Shown: positions 41,190 through 49,398 of the stretch, one piece after another
How positions within the stretch are numbered: the stretch's first letter is position 1
Layout of the letters: each line of letters begins with the position of its first letter
Assembly (NCBI GenBank): GCA_964463375.1
Contig: CAYXBQ010000001.1
Span: 248,001 to 312,000, forward strand
Direction: 5' to 3'
Length of the DNA stretch: 64,000 nt
Source of the DNA: UMGS1696 sp964463375
GTDB taxonomy: Bacteria; Bacillota; Clostridia; Oscillospirales; CAG-272
The notes under the pieces: model-generated
What the model saw: only the letters and a program-made list of their open reading frames with translations
Databases searched by the model: none
What the model was told of the DNA's origin: nothing
Position numbers and translations under genes: made by a program

Positions 41190-42290
41190 TTATTCAGACA
41201 GCATTTCGAACATAGCGTAGGTCTTCTTGAACTGTTCCTTCTTGATGGCGATCTCGGCTTCCATAGCGGCGATCTGGTCGGCACTATAGTTGTCCAGCAT
41301 ACCATCCTTCAGGGTGCCCTTGTACATCCGGTCCAGAACCTGGGTGTAACGGATGTCGGCAGAGGTGATCTCGCCGTTCTTTTCGATGACGATCAGGTCG
41401 CTCTTGCCATCCAGCAGCAGGTCAACCGCATAGGAACCCATCTTGGTAGCCAGCAGTCTGTCGCCCAGGGTGGGAGTACCGCCACGAACGATGTGGGCCA
41501 TACGGCAGAACTTAGTCTCTACCCACAGTCTGTCGTTGCCTTCTGCTTCGGACAGAGCCTTGGTAGTGCTGTCGATGCGCTTCTTCAGGGATTCGCCCAG
41601 CTCCGGGAAGGCTTCGGATACGATGATCAGGAAGCTTCTCTTGCCGGCTCTGCGCAGACGGATGATCTTTTCCACGCAAGCGTCTTCGTCGAAGGGGCAT
41701 TCCGGGATCACGCAGTCTACGGCACCGGTAGCGATGGCGGTGTTCAGGGTGATGTCCCCGGCGCCTCTACCCATGACTTCTACGATGTTGCAGCGGGCGT
41801 GGGATTCGCAGGTGTCACGGAGACGGTCTACGTTTTCCACAACGGTCTGCATAGCGGTATCGAAGCCGATGGTGTTGTCGGTAGCGGTGATATCGTTGTC
41901 GATGGTACCGGGTACGCCGATGGTGGGCACGCCTCTTGCGGACAGGTCGGTAGCGCCACGGAAGGTACCGTCACCACCGATGGCGATCACACCGTCGATC
42001 TCGTGCTTCTTCAGGGTCTCGATGGCCTTCTGCATCCCGGCTTCTTCCTTGAATTCCAGGCAGCGGTCGGAGTACAGGAACGTACCGGACAGCATGATCT
42101 TATTGGAAACTTCACGGGAGGTCAGGGGGATCAGCTCGTCGTGGATCAGCCCTCTGTAACCACCTATGATACCCATTACTTCTACGCCCTGTGCCAGTGC
42201 TGCACGGGTCACGGCACGTACTGCCGCATTCATACCGGGAGCATCCCCGCCGGAGGTCAGTACACCGATCTTTCTAAACTTCTGTGCCAT
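41190..42290 (-). CDS. pfkA: 6-phosphofructokinase
   Basis: The 366-residue protein phosphorylates fructose 6-phosphate in glycolysis. Signatures: KIGVLTSGGDAPGMNAAVRAV, IGGDGTFRGA (ATP site), PGTIDNDITATDNTIGFDTA (catalytic Asp region) and EVMGRGAGDITLN. The Gly in GGDGT favours ATP over pyrophosphate as donor. It is about 45 residues longer than Bacillus PfkA (319), with the extra length at the C-terminus (KIGSYAVDLLLDGKSDLIVIEKNGEI and after). The start is the ATG at 42290 with AAAGGA upstream; an in-frame extension of 61 codons has no ribosome site. Confidence 0.95.
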   Translation of the reverse strand: MAQKFRKIGVLTSGGDAPGMNAAVRAVTRAALAQGVEVMGIIGGYRGLIHDELIPLTSREVSNKIMLSGTFLYSDRCLEFKEEAGMQKAIETLKKHEIDGVIAIGGDGTFRGATDLSARGVPTIGVPGTIDNDITATDNTIGFDTAMQTVVENVDRLRDTCESHARCNIVEVMGRGAGDITLNTAIATGAVDCVIPECPFDEDACVEKIIRLRRAGKRSFLIIVSEAFPELGESLKKRIDSTTKALSEAEGNDRLWVETKFCRMAHIVRGGTPTLGDRLLATKMGSYAVDLLLDGKSDLIVIEKNGEITSADIRYTQVLDRMYKGTLKDGMLDNYSADQIAAMEAEIAIKKEQFKKTYAMFEMLSE

Positions 42291-42348
42291 AATAATCCTT
42301 TCCTGGCTACTTGGAGCCATGAACATGGTAGTGATATTGTACCCTATT

Positions 42349-42377
42349 ATTCTAATACAAATCCCTGCAAAAATCAA
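42349..42377 (-). promoter_or_regulatory. pfkA promoter
   Basis: TTGATT (42377-42372) and TAGAAT (42354-42349) on the minus strand, 17-base spacer. Confidence 0.6.
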
Positions 42378-42426
42378 GAGCAGAAGCAAGAATTTTTTGG
42401 AATTTTTGCATTTTTCCCCGAAAAAA

Positions 42427-42466
42427 GGGAGATCGGGTACGATATGGCACGTGTACCCGATCTTTT
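42427..42466 (-). terminator. Terminator of the solute-binding protein gene
   Basis: AGATCGGGTAC and GTACCCGATCT form an 11-base perfect stem; on the minus strand it is followed by CCCTTTTTTC. It separates this gene from pfkA. Confidence 0.85.
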
Positions 42467-42469
42467 CGA

Positions 42470-43936
42470 TCATTTCATGTAGGTATCGATGAATTCTTCG
42501 ATGGTGGTGTTGATGGCTTCTTTGTTGGACTGGATCAGAGAAGCCAGGGGAGAGCGGCTTCTGATATTTTGATTCATCTTATTCACCAGGTCTACACACC
42601 AGTTATACACCACGCCAACATCCATGCACATGGTGCTTTCCATGATCTGTAGCATCTCATAGGAATCCTCGTCCCGCAGACCCTTGTGGGCCAGGTAGCT
42701 GTCAAAGAATTCCGGTACCACCTGCTGCTGGCTTTCATAGGTCAGCGAGTCGATCACAATGCCGGTCTCCTCCGCATGAGTGTTGGACACAGGCATACAG
42801 AAGAACATGGTGCGCTGGGTCAGGTCGGTGATGTAGCTTTCCTGATCCTCGGTGTATTTCGGTGCCGGCAGCAGACCAAAGTCCACATCGGAATTCCGAA
42901 GAGAAATACCGCCCTTCAGCTCATCCATCAGGAACAGCGAACGTCCTGCGCCAAAAATCGTTTCATAGAAATCCGCACCACTGACACCGGATTGTCCCAC
43001 AGCCACGCCGGTCTTGGCATCAAACAGGTCGGATATCCGTTCTGCTGCGGCATACATACGGTCGGATTCTACATTCAGTATATACTTTCCGTTTTCTTCC
43101 GTCACATACTGGATACCGCTGCCGTACAGAAAATGGGCCGGGAAGTCGGTGTGGATGGCGATCCCGTACACGCCGTCGCCGCCTTCTTTGAAGTCCCATT
43201 TGCCATCGGAGTTGGGCATCGCCACGGCCTGGCAGTCTTCGATCAGCTTATCCAGCGTCCACTTTCCTTCCCGTACTAAGGTATAGTAGTCGTCTAGGCC
43301 ATAATCGATGTGCATATCTTTGTTGAAGAAAATGGATGTCATCACGTCGTAAGGCATCAGGTTCAGGGCACCGCTGGCGATATACTGCTTACCACCGATC
43401 TGCAAGGTGTCGTTGAGCTTGTTGTGCCACCAGTTGCCGTCCAGCTGCAAGGAATCGATCTCCCGCAGATCCAGCAAATAATTCTTGGTGATCAGCTCCA
43501 TGCGCTGAGATACGCACATATAGGCAGCATCGTAGGTGTTGGTCCCGGCGATCACGTCGTTGATCAGGGTATCTGCCAATTCCACAAAGCTTTTTCCCCA
43601 GTCGGTGTAGGCAAGCTTATCCTCTACGATCGTGCAATTGAACTGTTCTTCTGCCTTGCGATTTCTCTCATAGACAAGGTCGTTCAAGGAATCCCCGGTC
43701 TGTTCCTCAAAATCGATGTAGATATACATATTGAACAGATAATCAAAGTTCAAAATATGCAGCTCGTCTCCGGCTAGATCCAGTGCCGGTGCCACATAGC
43801 CGGGCGTTTCGGGTTCACTGGTTTCCTGCACGGTAGTATCGGTCACGGTTTGGGTGGTTTCGGTGGTCTCGCTGCCACAGGCTGTAGCACTGGCCAGAAG
43901 GAGTGCTGCCAGCAGAAGGGAAAAAGTACGCTTCAT
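42470..43936 (-). CDS. Extracellular solute-binding lipoprotein (sugar ABC type)
   Basis: The 488-residue protein has a type II signal peptide (MKRTFSLLLAALLLASATAC, lipobox ATAC), a Thr/Glu-rich linker, and a binding-protein fold typical of sugar ABC transporters in gut Clostridia: LNDLVYERNRKAEEQFNCTIVED and a long C-terminal lobe. Unlike typical operons it has no adjacent permeases or ATPase. The last part is similar in style to the truncated protein at 63338 (ITDLTQRTMFFCMPVSNTHAEETG; DDAQPKYITSSHD), so both may feed shared permeases elsewhere. AGGAG lies ten bases before the ATG. Confidence 0.8.
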   Translation of the reverse strand: MKRTFSLLLAALLLASATACGSETTETTQTVTDTTVQETSEPETPGYVAPALDLAGDELHILNFDYLFNMYIYIDFEEQTGDSLNDLVYERNRKAEEQFNCTIVEDKLAYTDWGKSFVELADTLINDVIAGTNTYDAAYMCVSQRMELITKNYLLDLREIDSLQLDGNWWHNKLNDTLQIGGKQYIASGALNLMPYDVMTSIFFNKDMHIDYGLDDYYTLVREGKWTLDKLIEDCQAVAMPNSDGKWDFKEGGDGVYGIAIHTDFPAHFLYGSGIQYVTEENGKYILNVESDRMYAAAERISDLFDAKTGVAVGQSGVSGADFYETIFGAGRSLFLMDELKGGISLRNSDVDFGLLPAPKYTEDQESYITDLTQRTMFFCMPVSNTHAEETGIVIDSLTYESQQQVVPEFFDSYLAHKGLRDEDSYEMLQIMESTMCMDVGVVYNWCVDLVNKMNQNIRSRSPLASLIQSNKEAINTTIEEFIDTYMK

Positions 43937-43984
43937 TGTGTCGATTCTCCTGTTTGCTTTTTATTTTCGTTTATACCTCCTCAT

Positions 43985-43993
43985 AGTATAGCA
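43985..43993 (-). promoter_or_regulatory. Extended -10 of the solute-binding protein gene
   Basis: TGCTATACT on the minus strand, 48 bases before the start; no clear -35. Confidence 0.5.
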
Positions 43994-44073
43994 CATTCTT
44001 CGACACAATTTATTAACAAAATGTGTTTTTTTTTGAACGAAGTGTAACTTTGCACCGATCTCCATTGGCAAGC

Positions 44074-45498
44074 CTATTTTTTCGGTAGCCGAAACACAAG
44101 CCTTGCCATCGCCCCACCGTCCCAGGGGATCAGCGGATACAGATACGACCGCTTGCCATCCACGGTGCGGTTCGTTGCAGCCAGCACGATGGCGATGGCG
44201 ATCCCGCCTACAAAGCCCCAGATGTCGAACAGTGCCGTTAGAGCCAACGTCAGCATCCGCAGATACTTGAAGGCATAGCCAAGCTCGTAGCTAGACTGGG
44301 TGAAGTTGGCGATGGCGACGAAGGCCATATACAGGATCACGTCCGGACACAGCCAGCCCACGGTCACGGCAAAATCCCCCAGCAGCAGACCGCCTACCAC
44401 GGAAAGCGAATTGGCCAGAACATCCGGTGTGTTCAACGAAGCCAGCTTTAAGCCGTCTAAGGCAAATTCGGTCAAAAACAGCTGCAACAGGATGGGCAGT
44501 GCGCCGGGGTCTTTGGGGATCACGAACCGTAGCCAAAGGGGCAGTGTGTCTCCATGGCGTAGCAGCAGATACCACAGTGGGGTCAGCAGCATGGTCAACC
44601 AGAAGATACCGTGGCGCAGCAGACGCAGGTAGGTGCCGGTCAGTGGGGGAAAATAAAAGTCGTCGGTCTCTTGCAGGAAATCGAAGAGGGACGTGGGAAA
44701 GATCATGGCCTCCGGACTGTTGTCGCAGAGCAGGATCACGCCGCCTTCCAGTATGATCGCAGCCGCTGCATCCGGCCGTTCGGTACAGCGCACCTTAGGA
44801 AAGGGATTGTACCATCGCCGCCGGAGCAAGGATTCCGTCAGGCTTTGGTGTCCCAGCACTAAGGAATCGGTGGGCAGTGTCGCCAGCTTTTGCGCAAGGG
44901 AGGCCACATAGTCCGGATCCGCCCGGTCTGCCATATAGCACAGTGCCACATCGGTGCGGGACACAGCGCTGACGTTCACGTACTGCACGGTCAACTGCGG
45001 GTCTCGGATCCGGCGGCGCAGCATGGCTGTATTGAACAGCAATGTCTCCACAAATCCATCCCGGCTGCCACGCATGACCTTGTCGTTTTCCGGTTCCTCG
45101 GCACTGCGGGCGGGATAGGTACGCATATCGATGATGAGCGCCTGATCGCCAAAGCCCTCGCACAGCCACGCCGTACAGCCGGATAGCACCGCTAAGAGGA
45201 TGGCATCCACATCCGATGTACATTCCACCTCGATGGCCGGCACGCTTTCCCGGATGAATGTTTCCGCATCTCCCGGCGCACCATGGCCGAAATCCTGCAA
45301 GGATGTCAGGTGCATGAGCAGCTTCTGCATGGACTCCGCTTTGATAAAGCCATCGATGGTGTACAGCACCATATGATTCCCGGAAATGCACAGCTCCCGC
45401 CGGATCAGATCGAAGCTGTCCTGTACCCGCAGCAGGGTGTCGATCCTTGCTACATCCGTTGTATAGGTGCCGCTTAGCTGCTCGCCTGTTTGCTTCAT
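44074..45498 (-). CDS. GerA-family spore germination protein, SpoVAF-like
   Basis: The 474-residue protein has an N-terminal soluble domain (1-270) and a membrane domain with several helices (about 280-440), as in GerAA/SpoVAF. The opening RVQDSFDLIRREL ... LYTIDGFIKAESMQKLLMHL is closer to SpoVAF than to nutrient-receptor A subunits. YLRLLRHGIFWLTMLLTPLWYLLL and ILLQLFLTEFALDGLKLASLNTPDVLANSLSVVGGLLLGDFAV are family blocks. SpoVAF forms an ion-channel-like part of the germination complex in the spore membrane. No spoVA or gerB/gerC partner is adjacent. The start at 45498 has AAGGAGGTG six bases upstream. Confidence 0.85.
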   Translation of the reverse strand: MKQTGEQLSGTYTTDVARIDTLLRVQDSFDLIRRELCISGNHMVLYTIDGFIKAESMQKLLMHLTSLQDFGHGAPGDAETFIRESVPAIEVECTSDVDAILLAVLSGCTAWLCEGFGDQALIIDMRTYPARSAEEPENDKVMRGSRDGFVETLLFNTAMLRRRIRDPQLTVQYVNVSAVSRTDVALCYMADRADPDYVASLAQKLATLPTDSLVLGHQSLTESLLRRRWYNPFPKVRCTERPDAAAAIILEGGVILLCDNSPEAMIFPTSLFDFLQETDDFYFPPLTGTYLRLLRHGIFWLTMLLTPLWYLLLRHGDTLPLWLRFVIPKDPGALPILLQLFLTEFALDGLKLASLNTPDVLANSLSVVGGLLLGDFAVTVGWLCPDVILYMAFVAIANFTQSSYELGYAFKYLRMLTLALTALFDIWGFVGGIAIAIVLAATNRTVDGKRSYLYPLIPWDGGAMARLVFRLPKK

Positions 45499-45680
45499 GG
45501 GACACACCTCCTTTTTCGGGTAGTATGGACCGTGTGACCGCGGGATATGCAGGTTTGCAGGATCGATTTTTCGCATTCCCTTGCATTTCTTTTCCATATA
45601 TGGTATACTATATATATCTTTGCAATTTTACAGGTTCGGTGGATAGGCTCTGTCCATACGAGCTTGACTGGAGGTTTCTC

Positions 45681-47414
45681 TTGAAAAAACTACTGCAATA
45701 TCTCAAACCCTATGTCAAAGAAAGTACCCTTGGTCCGCTGTTCAAGCTGCTGGAAGCATCCTTTGAACTGCTGGTACCGCTGGTGGTGGCTGCGGTCATC
45801 GATACGGGACTTGCCGAAAACGGTGAGCCCTCGGCCATTTGGAAATACTGCGGGGTCTTAGTGCTGCTGGGACTTGTCGGTATGGTCTGCTCCATTACGG
45901 CACAGTTCTTCTCGGCGAAGGCAGCGGTGGGCTTTGCGTCCCGGATCCGCCATGCACTCTTTGCCCACATCCAGACCTTCTCCTATGGCACGCTGGACCA
46001 CATCGGCACCTCGACCCTGATCACCCGGCTGACCAGTGACGTGAACCAGGTGCAGGCGGGGGTGAATCTGACCCTGCGGCTGCTGCTGCGCTCTCCCTTT
46101 GTGGTGTTCGGTGCTATGATCATGGCGTTCACCATCGATGTGCAGTCGGCACTGATCTTTGCTGTGACCATTCCGCTACTTTGCGTGGTGGTATTTGGCA
46201 TCATGCTCATATCTATGCCGCTGTACAAAAAGGTGCAGGCCCAGCTGGATACGGTGCTGGGGAAGACCAGAGAGAGCCTGACCGGGTCTCGATTCATTCG
46301 GGCTTTCCGGATGGAAGAAACGGCTGCCGACAGCTTCCATGAACACAATGAAGCCCTGACTGCGCTCCAGCGGTTCACCGGCAAGATCTCGGCGCTGATG
46401 AATCCCATCACCTATGTGCTGATCAATGCGGCGGTCATCGTACTGCTGTACACCGGTGCCATTCGGGTCGAGGCCGGGATCCTGACCCAGGGGGCGCTGG
46501 TGGCACTGTATAACTACATGTCCCAGATCTTAGTGGAGCTGGTGAAGATGGCCAACATGATCCTGAACCTGACCAAGGCTGCTGCCTGTGCCAAGCGGAT
46601 CGCCGACGTGCTGGACACCCCTGCCGGACAGGACTTCCCTGCCTCTGTCACCGGTGGGGCTGCGGACAGCGATGCTGTGACCTTCCGGCACGTGTCTCTG
46701 CGCTATGGTGGTGCCGGGGACAATTCTCTGACCGACATCGATTTCACGGTGCCCAAGGGTTCTACAGTGGGTATCATTGGTGGGACAGGCTCCGGAAAAA
46801 CTTCTCTTGTGAACCTGATCCCCCGGTTCTACGATGCCACGGAGGGTACGGTCCTGGTAAATGGCGTGAACGTGAACGACTATCCCTGTGATACACTGCG
46901 GGGAAAGATCGGCGTAGTCCCTCAAAAGGCACTGCTGTTCCACGGCACGATCCGGGACAATCTGCGTTGGGGCAACCCGGATGCCACAGATGACGAACTG
47001 ATCGAAGCGGCGACGCTGGCACAGGCTGGGGAGATCGTGGCTGCCAAGGGGCTGGATCACATGATCGAGCAGGAAGGCCGCAACCTCTCCGGGGGACAAC
47101 GGCAGCGGCTCACCATTGCCCGTGCGCTGGTACGGAAGCCGGAGATCCTGATCCTGGACGACTCTGCATCTGCACTGGACCTTGCCACCGATGCGGCACT
47201 GCGGCGTTCGCTCCGGGAGATCCCCTATCATCCCACCGTGTTCATCGTATCCCAGCGGACCTCTTCCCTGCTCCATGCCGACCAGATCTTAGTGCTGGAC
47301 GATGGGGTGCTGGTGGGCAAGGGGACCCATGGGGAGCTGCTTGCCACCTGTGAGATCTATCGAGAGATCCACGAAACACAGGTCGGTGCCAATCGTGAAG
47401 GAGGGGATAAATAA
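45681..47414 (+). CDS. Heterodimeric ABC exporter, half with degenerate ATP site
   Basis: The 577-residue half-transporter has six membrane helices (about 1-310) and an ATPase domain with Walker A GGTGSGKTS (about 367), signature LSGGQRQR and Walker B ILILDDSASALD. The catalytic Glu is Asp (D494), and the switch His is Gln (IVSQRTSSL), so its own ATP site is non-hydrolytic, as in heterodimeric exporters such as TM287/288 and BmrCD. The start is a TTG at 45681, six bases after GGAGG, where LKKLLQYLKPY matches family starts; the frame is open further upstream into the gerA promoter region. Its stop shares one base with the next gene's ATG (TAATG). Confidence 0.9.
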   Translation: MKKLLQYLKPYVKESTLGPLFKLLEASFELLVPLVVAAVIDTGLAENGEPSAIWKYCGVLVLLGLVGMVCSITAQFFSAKAAVGFASRIRHALFAHIQTFSYGTLDHIGTSTLITRLTSDVNQVQAGVNLTLRLLLRSPFVVFGAMIMAFTIDVQSALIFAVTIPLLCVVVFGIMLISMPLYKKVQAQLDTVLGKTRESLTGSRFIRAFRMEETAADSFHEHNEALTALQRFTGKISALMNPITYVLINAAVIVLLYTGAIRVEAGILTQGALVALYNYMSQILVELVKMANMILNLTKAAACAKRIADVLDTPAGQDFPASVTGGAADSDAVTFRHVSLRYGGAGDNSLTDIDFTVPKGSTVGIIGGTGSGKTSLVNLIPRFYDATEGTVLVNGVNVNDYPCDTLRGKIGVVPQKALLFHGTIRDNLRWGNPDATDDELIEAATLAQAGEIVAAKGLDHMIEQEGRNLSGGQRQRLTIARALVRKPEILILDDSASALDLATDAALRRSLREIPYHPTVFIVSQRTSSLLHADQILVLDDGVLVGKGTHGELLATCEIYREIHETQVGANREGGDK

Positions 47415-49168
47415 TGGCTACAAAAACCAAAAAGAAACTGGATAAAAACACCATCCGGCAGGTGCTGCACTACATTCGCCGGTATCGGGTACTGCTGGGG
47501 CTGTCGTTGCTGTTTGCCTTCGTCTCGGCGGTACTGTCGCTGTACATCCCCATTTTGGTGGGTCGTGCCATCGACTGTGCCATCGGCGTGGGGCAGGTGG
47601 ACATGGATGCCATCGTGGCACTGCTCATCCAGATCGCCATTTGCACCGTTGTGATCTCTCTATCCCAGTGGTGCATGACCACCTTCCACAACCGCATTAC
47701 CTTCCAGGTGATCCGGGACATTCGGGCAGAGGCCTTTGCCAAGATCAGCACCCTGCCTCTGTCCTACATCGACAGCCACTCCCACGGGGAGATCGTCAGC
47801 CGGGTGATCGCCGATGCGGATGCCTTTGGGGATGGGCTGCTCATGGGCTTCTCCAACCTGTTCACCGGCGTGGTGACCATTGTGGGGACCCTCGTTTTCA
47901 TGCTGACCATCCATCCGCTGATCACGCTGGTGGTGGTGATCCTGACACCGCTTTCTCTGTTCGTTGCCAGCTTCATTGCCAAGCGCACACACGAGATGTT
48001 CCGGCTCCAATCGGAGACCCGTGGAGAACAGACGGCCTTTATCAACGAAGCCGTTGGTGGGCAGAAGGTCATTGCAGCTTTCGGTCGTGAGGATGCCATG
48101 GTGGCGCAGTTTGACGAGATCAATGAACGGCTGGAGAAATATGCGCTGCGTGCCACGTTCTTTTCGTCCATCACCAATCCGTCCACTCGTTTTGTGAACA
48201 ACATGGTGTATGCGGCGGTGTGTCTGACCGGTGCCCTGACGGTGCTTTCCGGTGGCATGACGGTGGGTGGGCTCACCAGCTTCCTGAGCTATGCCAACCA
48301 ATACACCAAGCCCTTTAACGAGATCTCCGGCGTGGTGACGGAGCTACAAAATGCACTGACCTGTGCCGCCCGTGTGTTTGAGCTGATCGAGCAGCCCAGC
48401 GAAACGGCTGACACCAGCGATGCCATGGTGCTGCAAAACGTGCGTGGCGAAGTGGCCATTGCAGATATGTCCTTCTCCTATGTGCCGGAAAAGCCGCTGA
48501 TCCGCCATCTGGACCTGCACGTTCGACCCGGTATGCGGGTTGCCATCGTTGGACCCACGGGCTGTGGGAAGACCACGCTGATCAATCTGTTGATGCGGTT
48601 CTACGATGCCAACGATGGAGAGATCCGGATGGATGGGTCTTCGATCTATCATGTGACAAGACATTCTCTGCGGGAGAACATCGGTATGGTATTGCAGGAC
48701 ACCTGGCTGATGAGCGGCACGGTGCGGGACAATATCGCCATGGGTCGGAATGTGACCGACGAAGAGATCATCGCGGCTGCCAAGGCTGCCCATGCGCACA
48801 GCTTCATCAAGCGGCTGCCGGAGGGATATAACACCGTCATCGGCGAGGACAAGGGTGGGCTTTCCCAGGGACAACGGCAGCTCATCAGCATTGCCCGTGT
48901 GATGGTCAAGGTGCCGCCTATGCTGATCTTAGACGAAGCCACATCCTCCATCGACACCCGCACCGAAATGAAGATCCAGGAGGCCTTTGGCAAAATGATG
49001 CAGGGGCGCACCAGCTTCATCGTAGCACACCGGCTGTCCACCATCAAGGAAGCGGACATGATCTTAGTCATGCGAGATGGTACGGTGGTAGAAACCGGCA
49101 CCCACGATGCGCTGCTGGAAAAAGGCGGGTTCTATGCCGATCTGTGGAACAGCCAATTTGCACACTAA
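47414..49168 (+). CDS. Heterodimeric ABC exporter, half with active ATP site
   Basis: The 584-residue half-transporter partners the preceding protein. Six helices are followed by Walker A GPTGCGKTT, Walker B LILDEATSSID with catalytic E508, and switch IVAHRLSTI, all canonical. Its signature is LSQGQRQ rather than LSGGQ, so it contributes the degenerate half to the partner's dead site, while the partner's LSGGQ completes the active site here; the asymmetry is self-consistent. Such pairs export drugs, lipids or peptides. The ATG overlaps the partner's stop by one base, with GGAGGGG upstream. The last 20 or so bases of the gene are repeated 46 bases downstream. Confidence 0.92.
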   Translation: MATKTKKKLDKNTIRQVLHYIRRYRVLLGLSLLFAFVSAVLSLYIPILVGRAIDCAIGVGQVDMDAIVALLIQIAICTVVISLSQWCMTTFHNRITFQVIRDIRAEAFAKISTLPLSYIDSHSHGEIVSRVIADADAFGDGLLMGFSNLFTGVVTIVGTLVFMLTIHPLITLVVVILTPLSLFVASFIAKRTHEMFRLQSETRGEQTAFINEAVGGQKVIAAFGREDAMVAQFDEINERLEKYALRATFFSSITNPSTRFVNNMVYAAVCLTGALTVLSGGMTVGGLTSFLSYANQYTKPFNEISGVVTELQNALTCAARVFELIEQPSETADTSDAMVLQNVRGEVAIADMSFSYVPEKPLIRHLDLHVRPGMRVAIVGPTGCGKTTLINLLMRFYDANDGEIRMDGSSIYHVTRHSLRENIGMVLQDTWLMSGTVRDNIAMGRNVTDEEIIAAAKAAHAHSFIKRLPEGYNTVIGEDKGGLSQGQRQLISIARVMVKVPPMLILDEATSSIDTRTEMKIQEAFGKMMQGRTSFIVAHRLSTIKEADMILVMRDGTVVETGTHDALLEKGGFYADLWNSQFAH

Positions 49169-49220
49169 GTTTTGTAATATGGTGATCCGCATTGGCCGCC
49201 AATTTGCACACTAAGTTTTG
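49152..49220 (+). repeat. Direct repeat of the exporter gene's 3' end
   Basis: A 23-base segment beginning GCCAATTTGCACACTAAG (including the stop TAA) at 49152-49174 recurs exactly at 49198-49220. The copies are 46 bases apart and both are followed by GATCCG. Confidence 0.9.
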
Positions 49221-49313
49221 CGATCCGGTTCGTTTTCGCCGTCCGTCTTCGTCTTCTATCAAAATGCACATAGGGGACTGGCTTTGTTTTCGTAACTTTC
49301 GGCTCTCCCCCTC

Positions 49314-49342
49314 TTGCATTTTCGGGAAAGGTGTTATATAAT
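49314..49342 (+). promoter_or_regulatory. Promoter of the DUF1846 gene
   Basis: TTGCAT (49314-49319) and TATAAT (49337-49342), 17-base spacer, 56 bases before the start. Confidence 0.8.
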
Positions 49343-49398
49343 AATACGGACTTGTTTTTTCTACTTTATTTCTTCTATTTCTGATTCACGAGGTGCGT

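Noticed and set aside
42470..43936. Toxin-antitoxin, phage or defence genes in this accessory-looking region
   Set aside because: All genes from 39 to 52 kb have ordinary metabolic, transport or germination assignments; no nuclease, reverse transcriptase, integrase or similar motif was seen.
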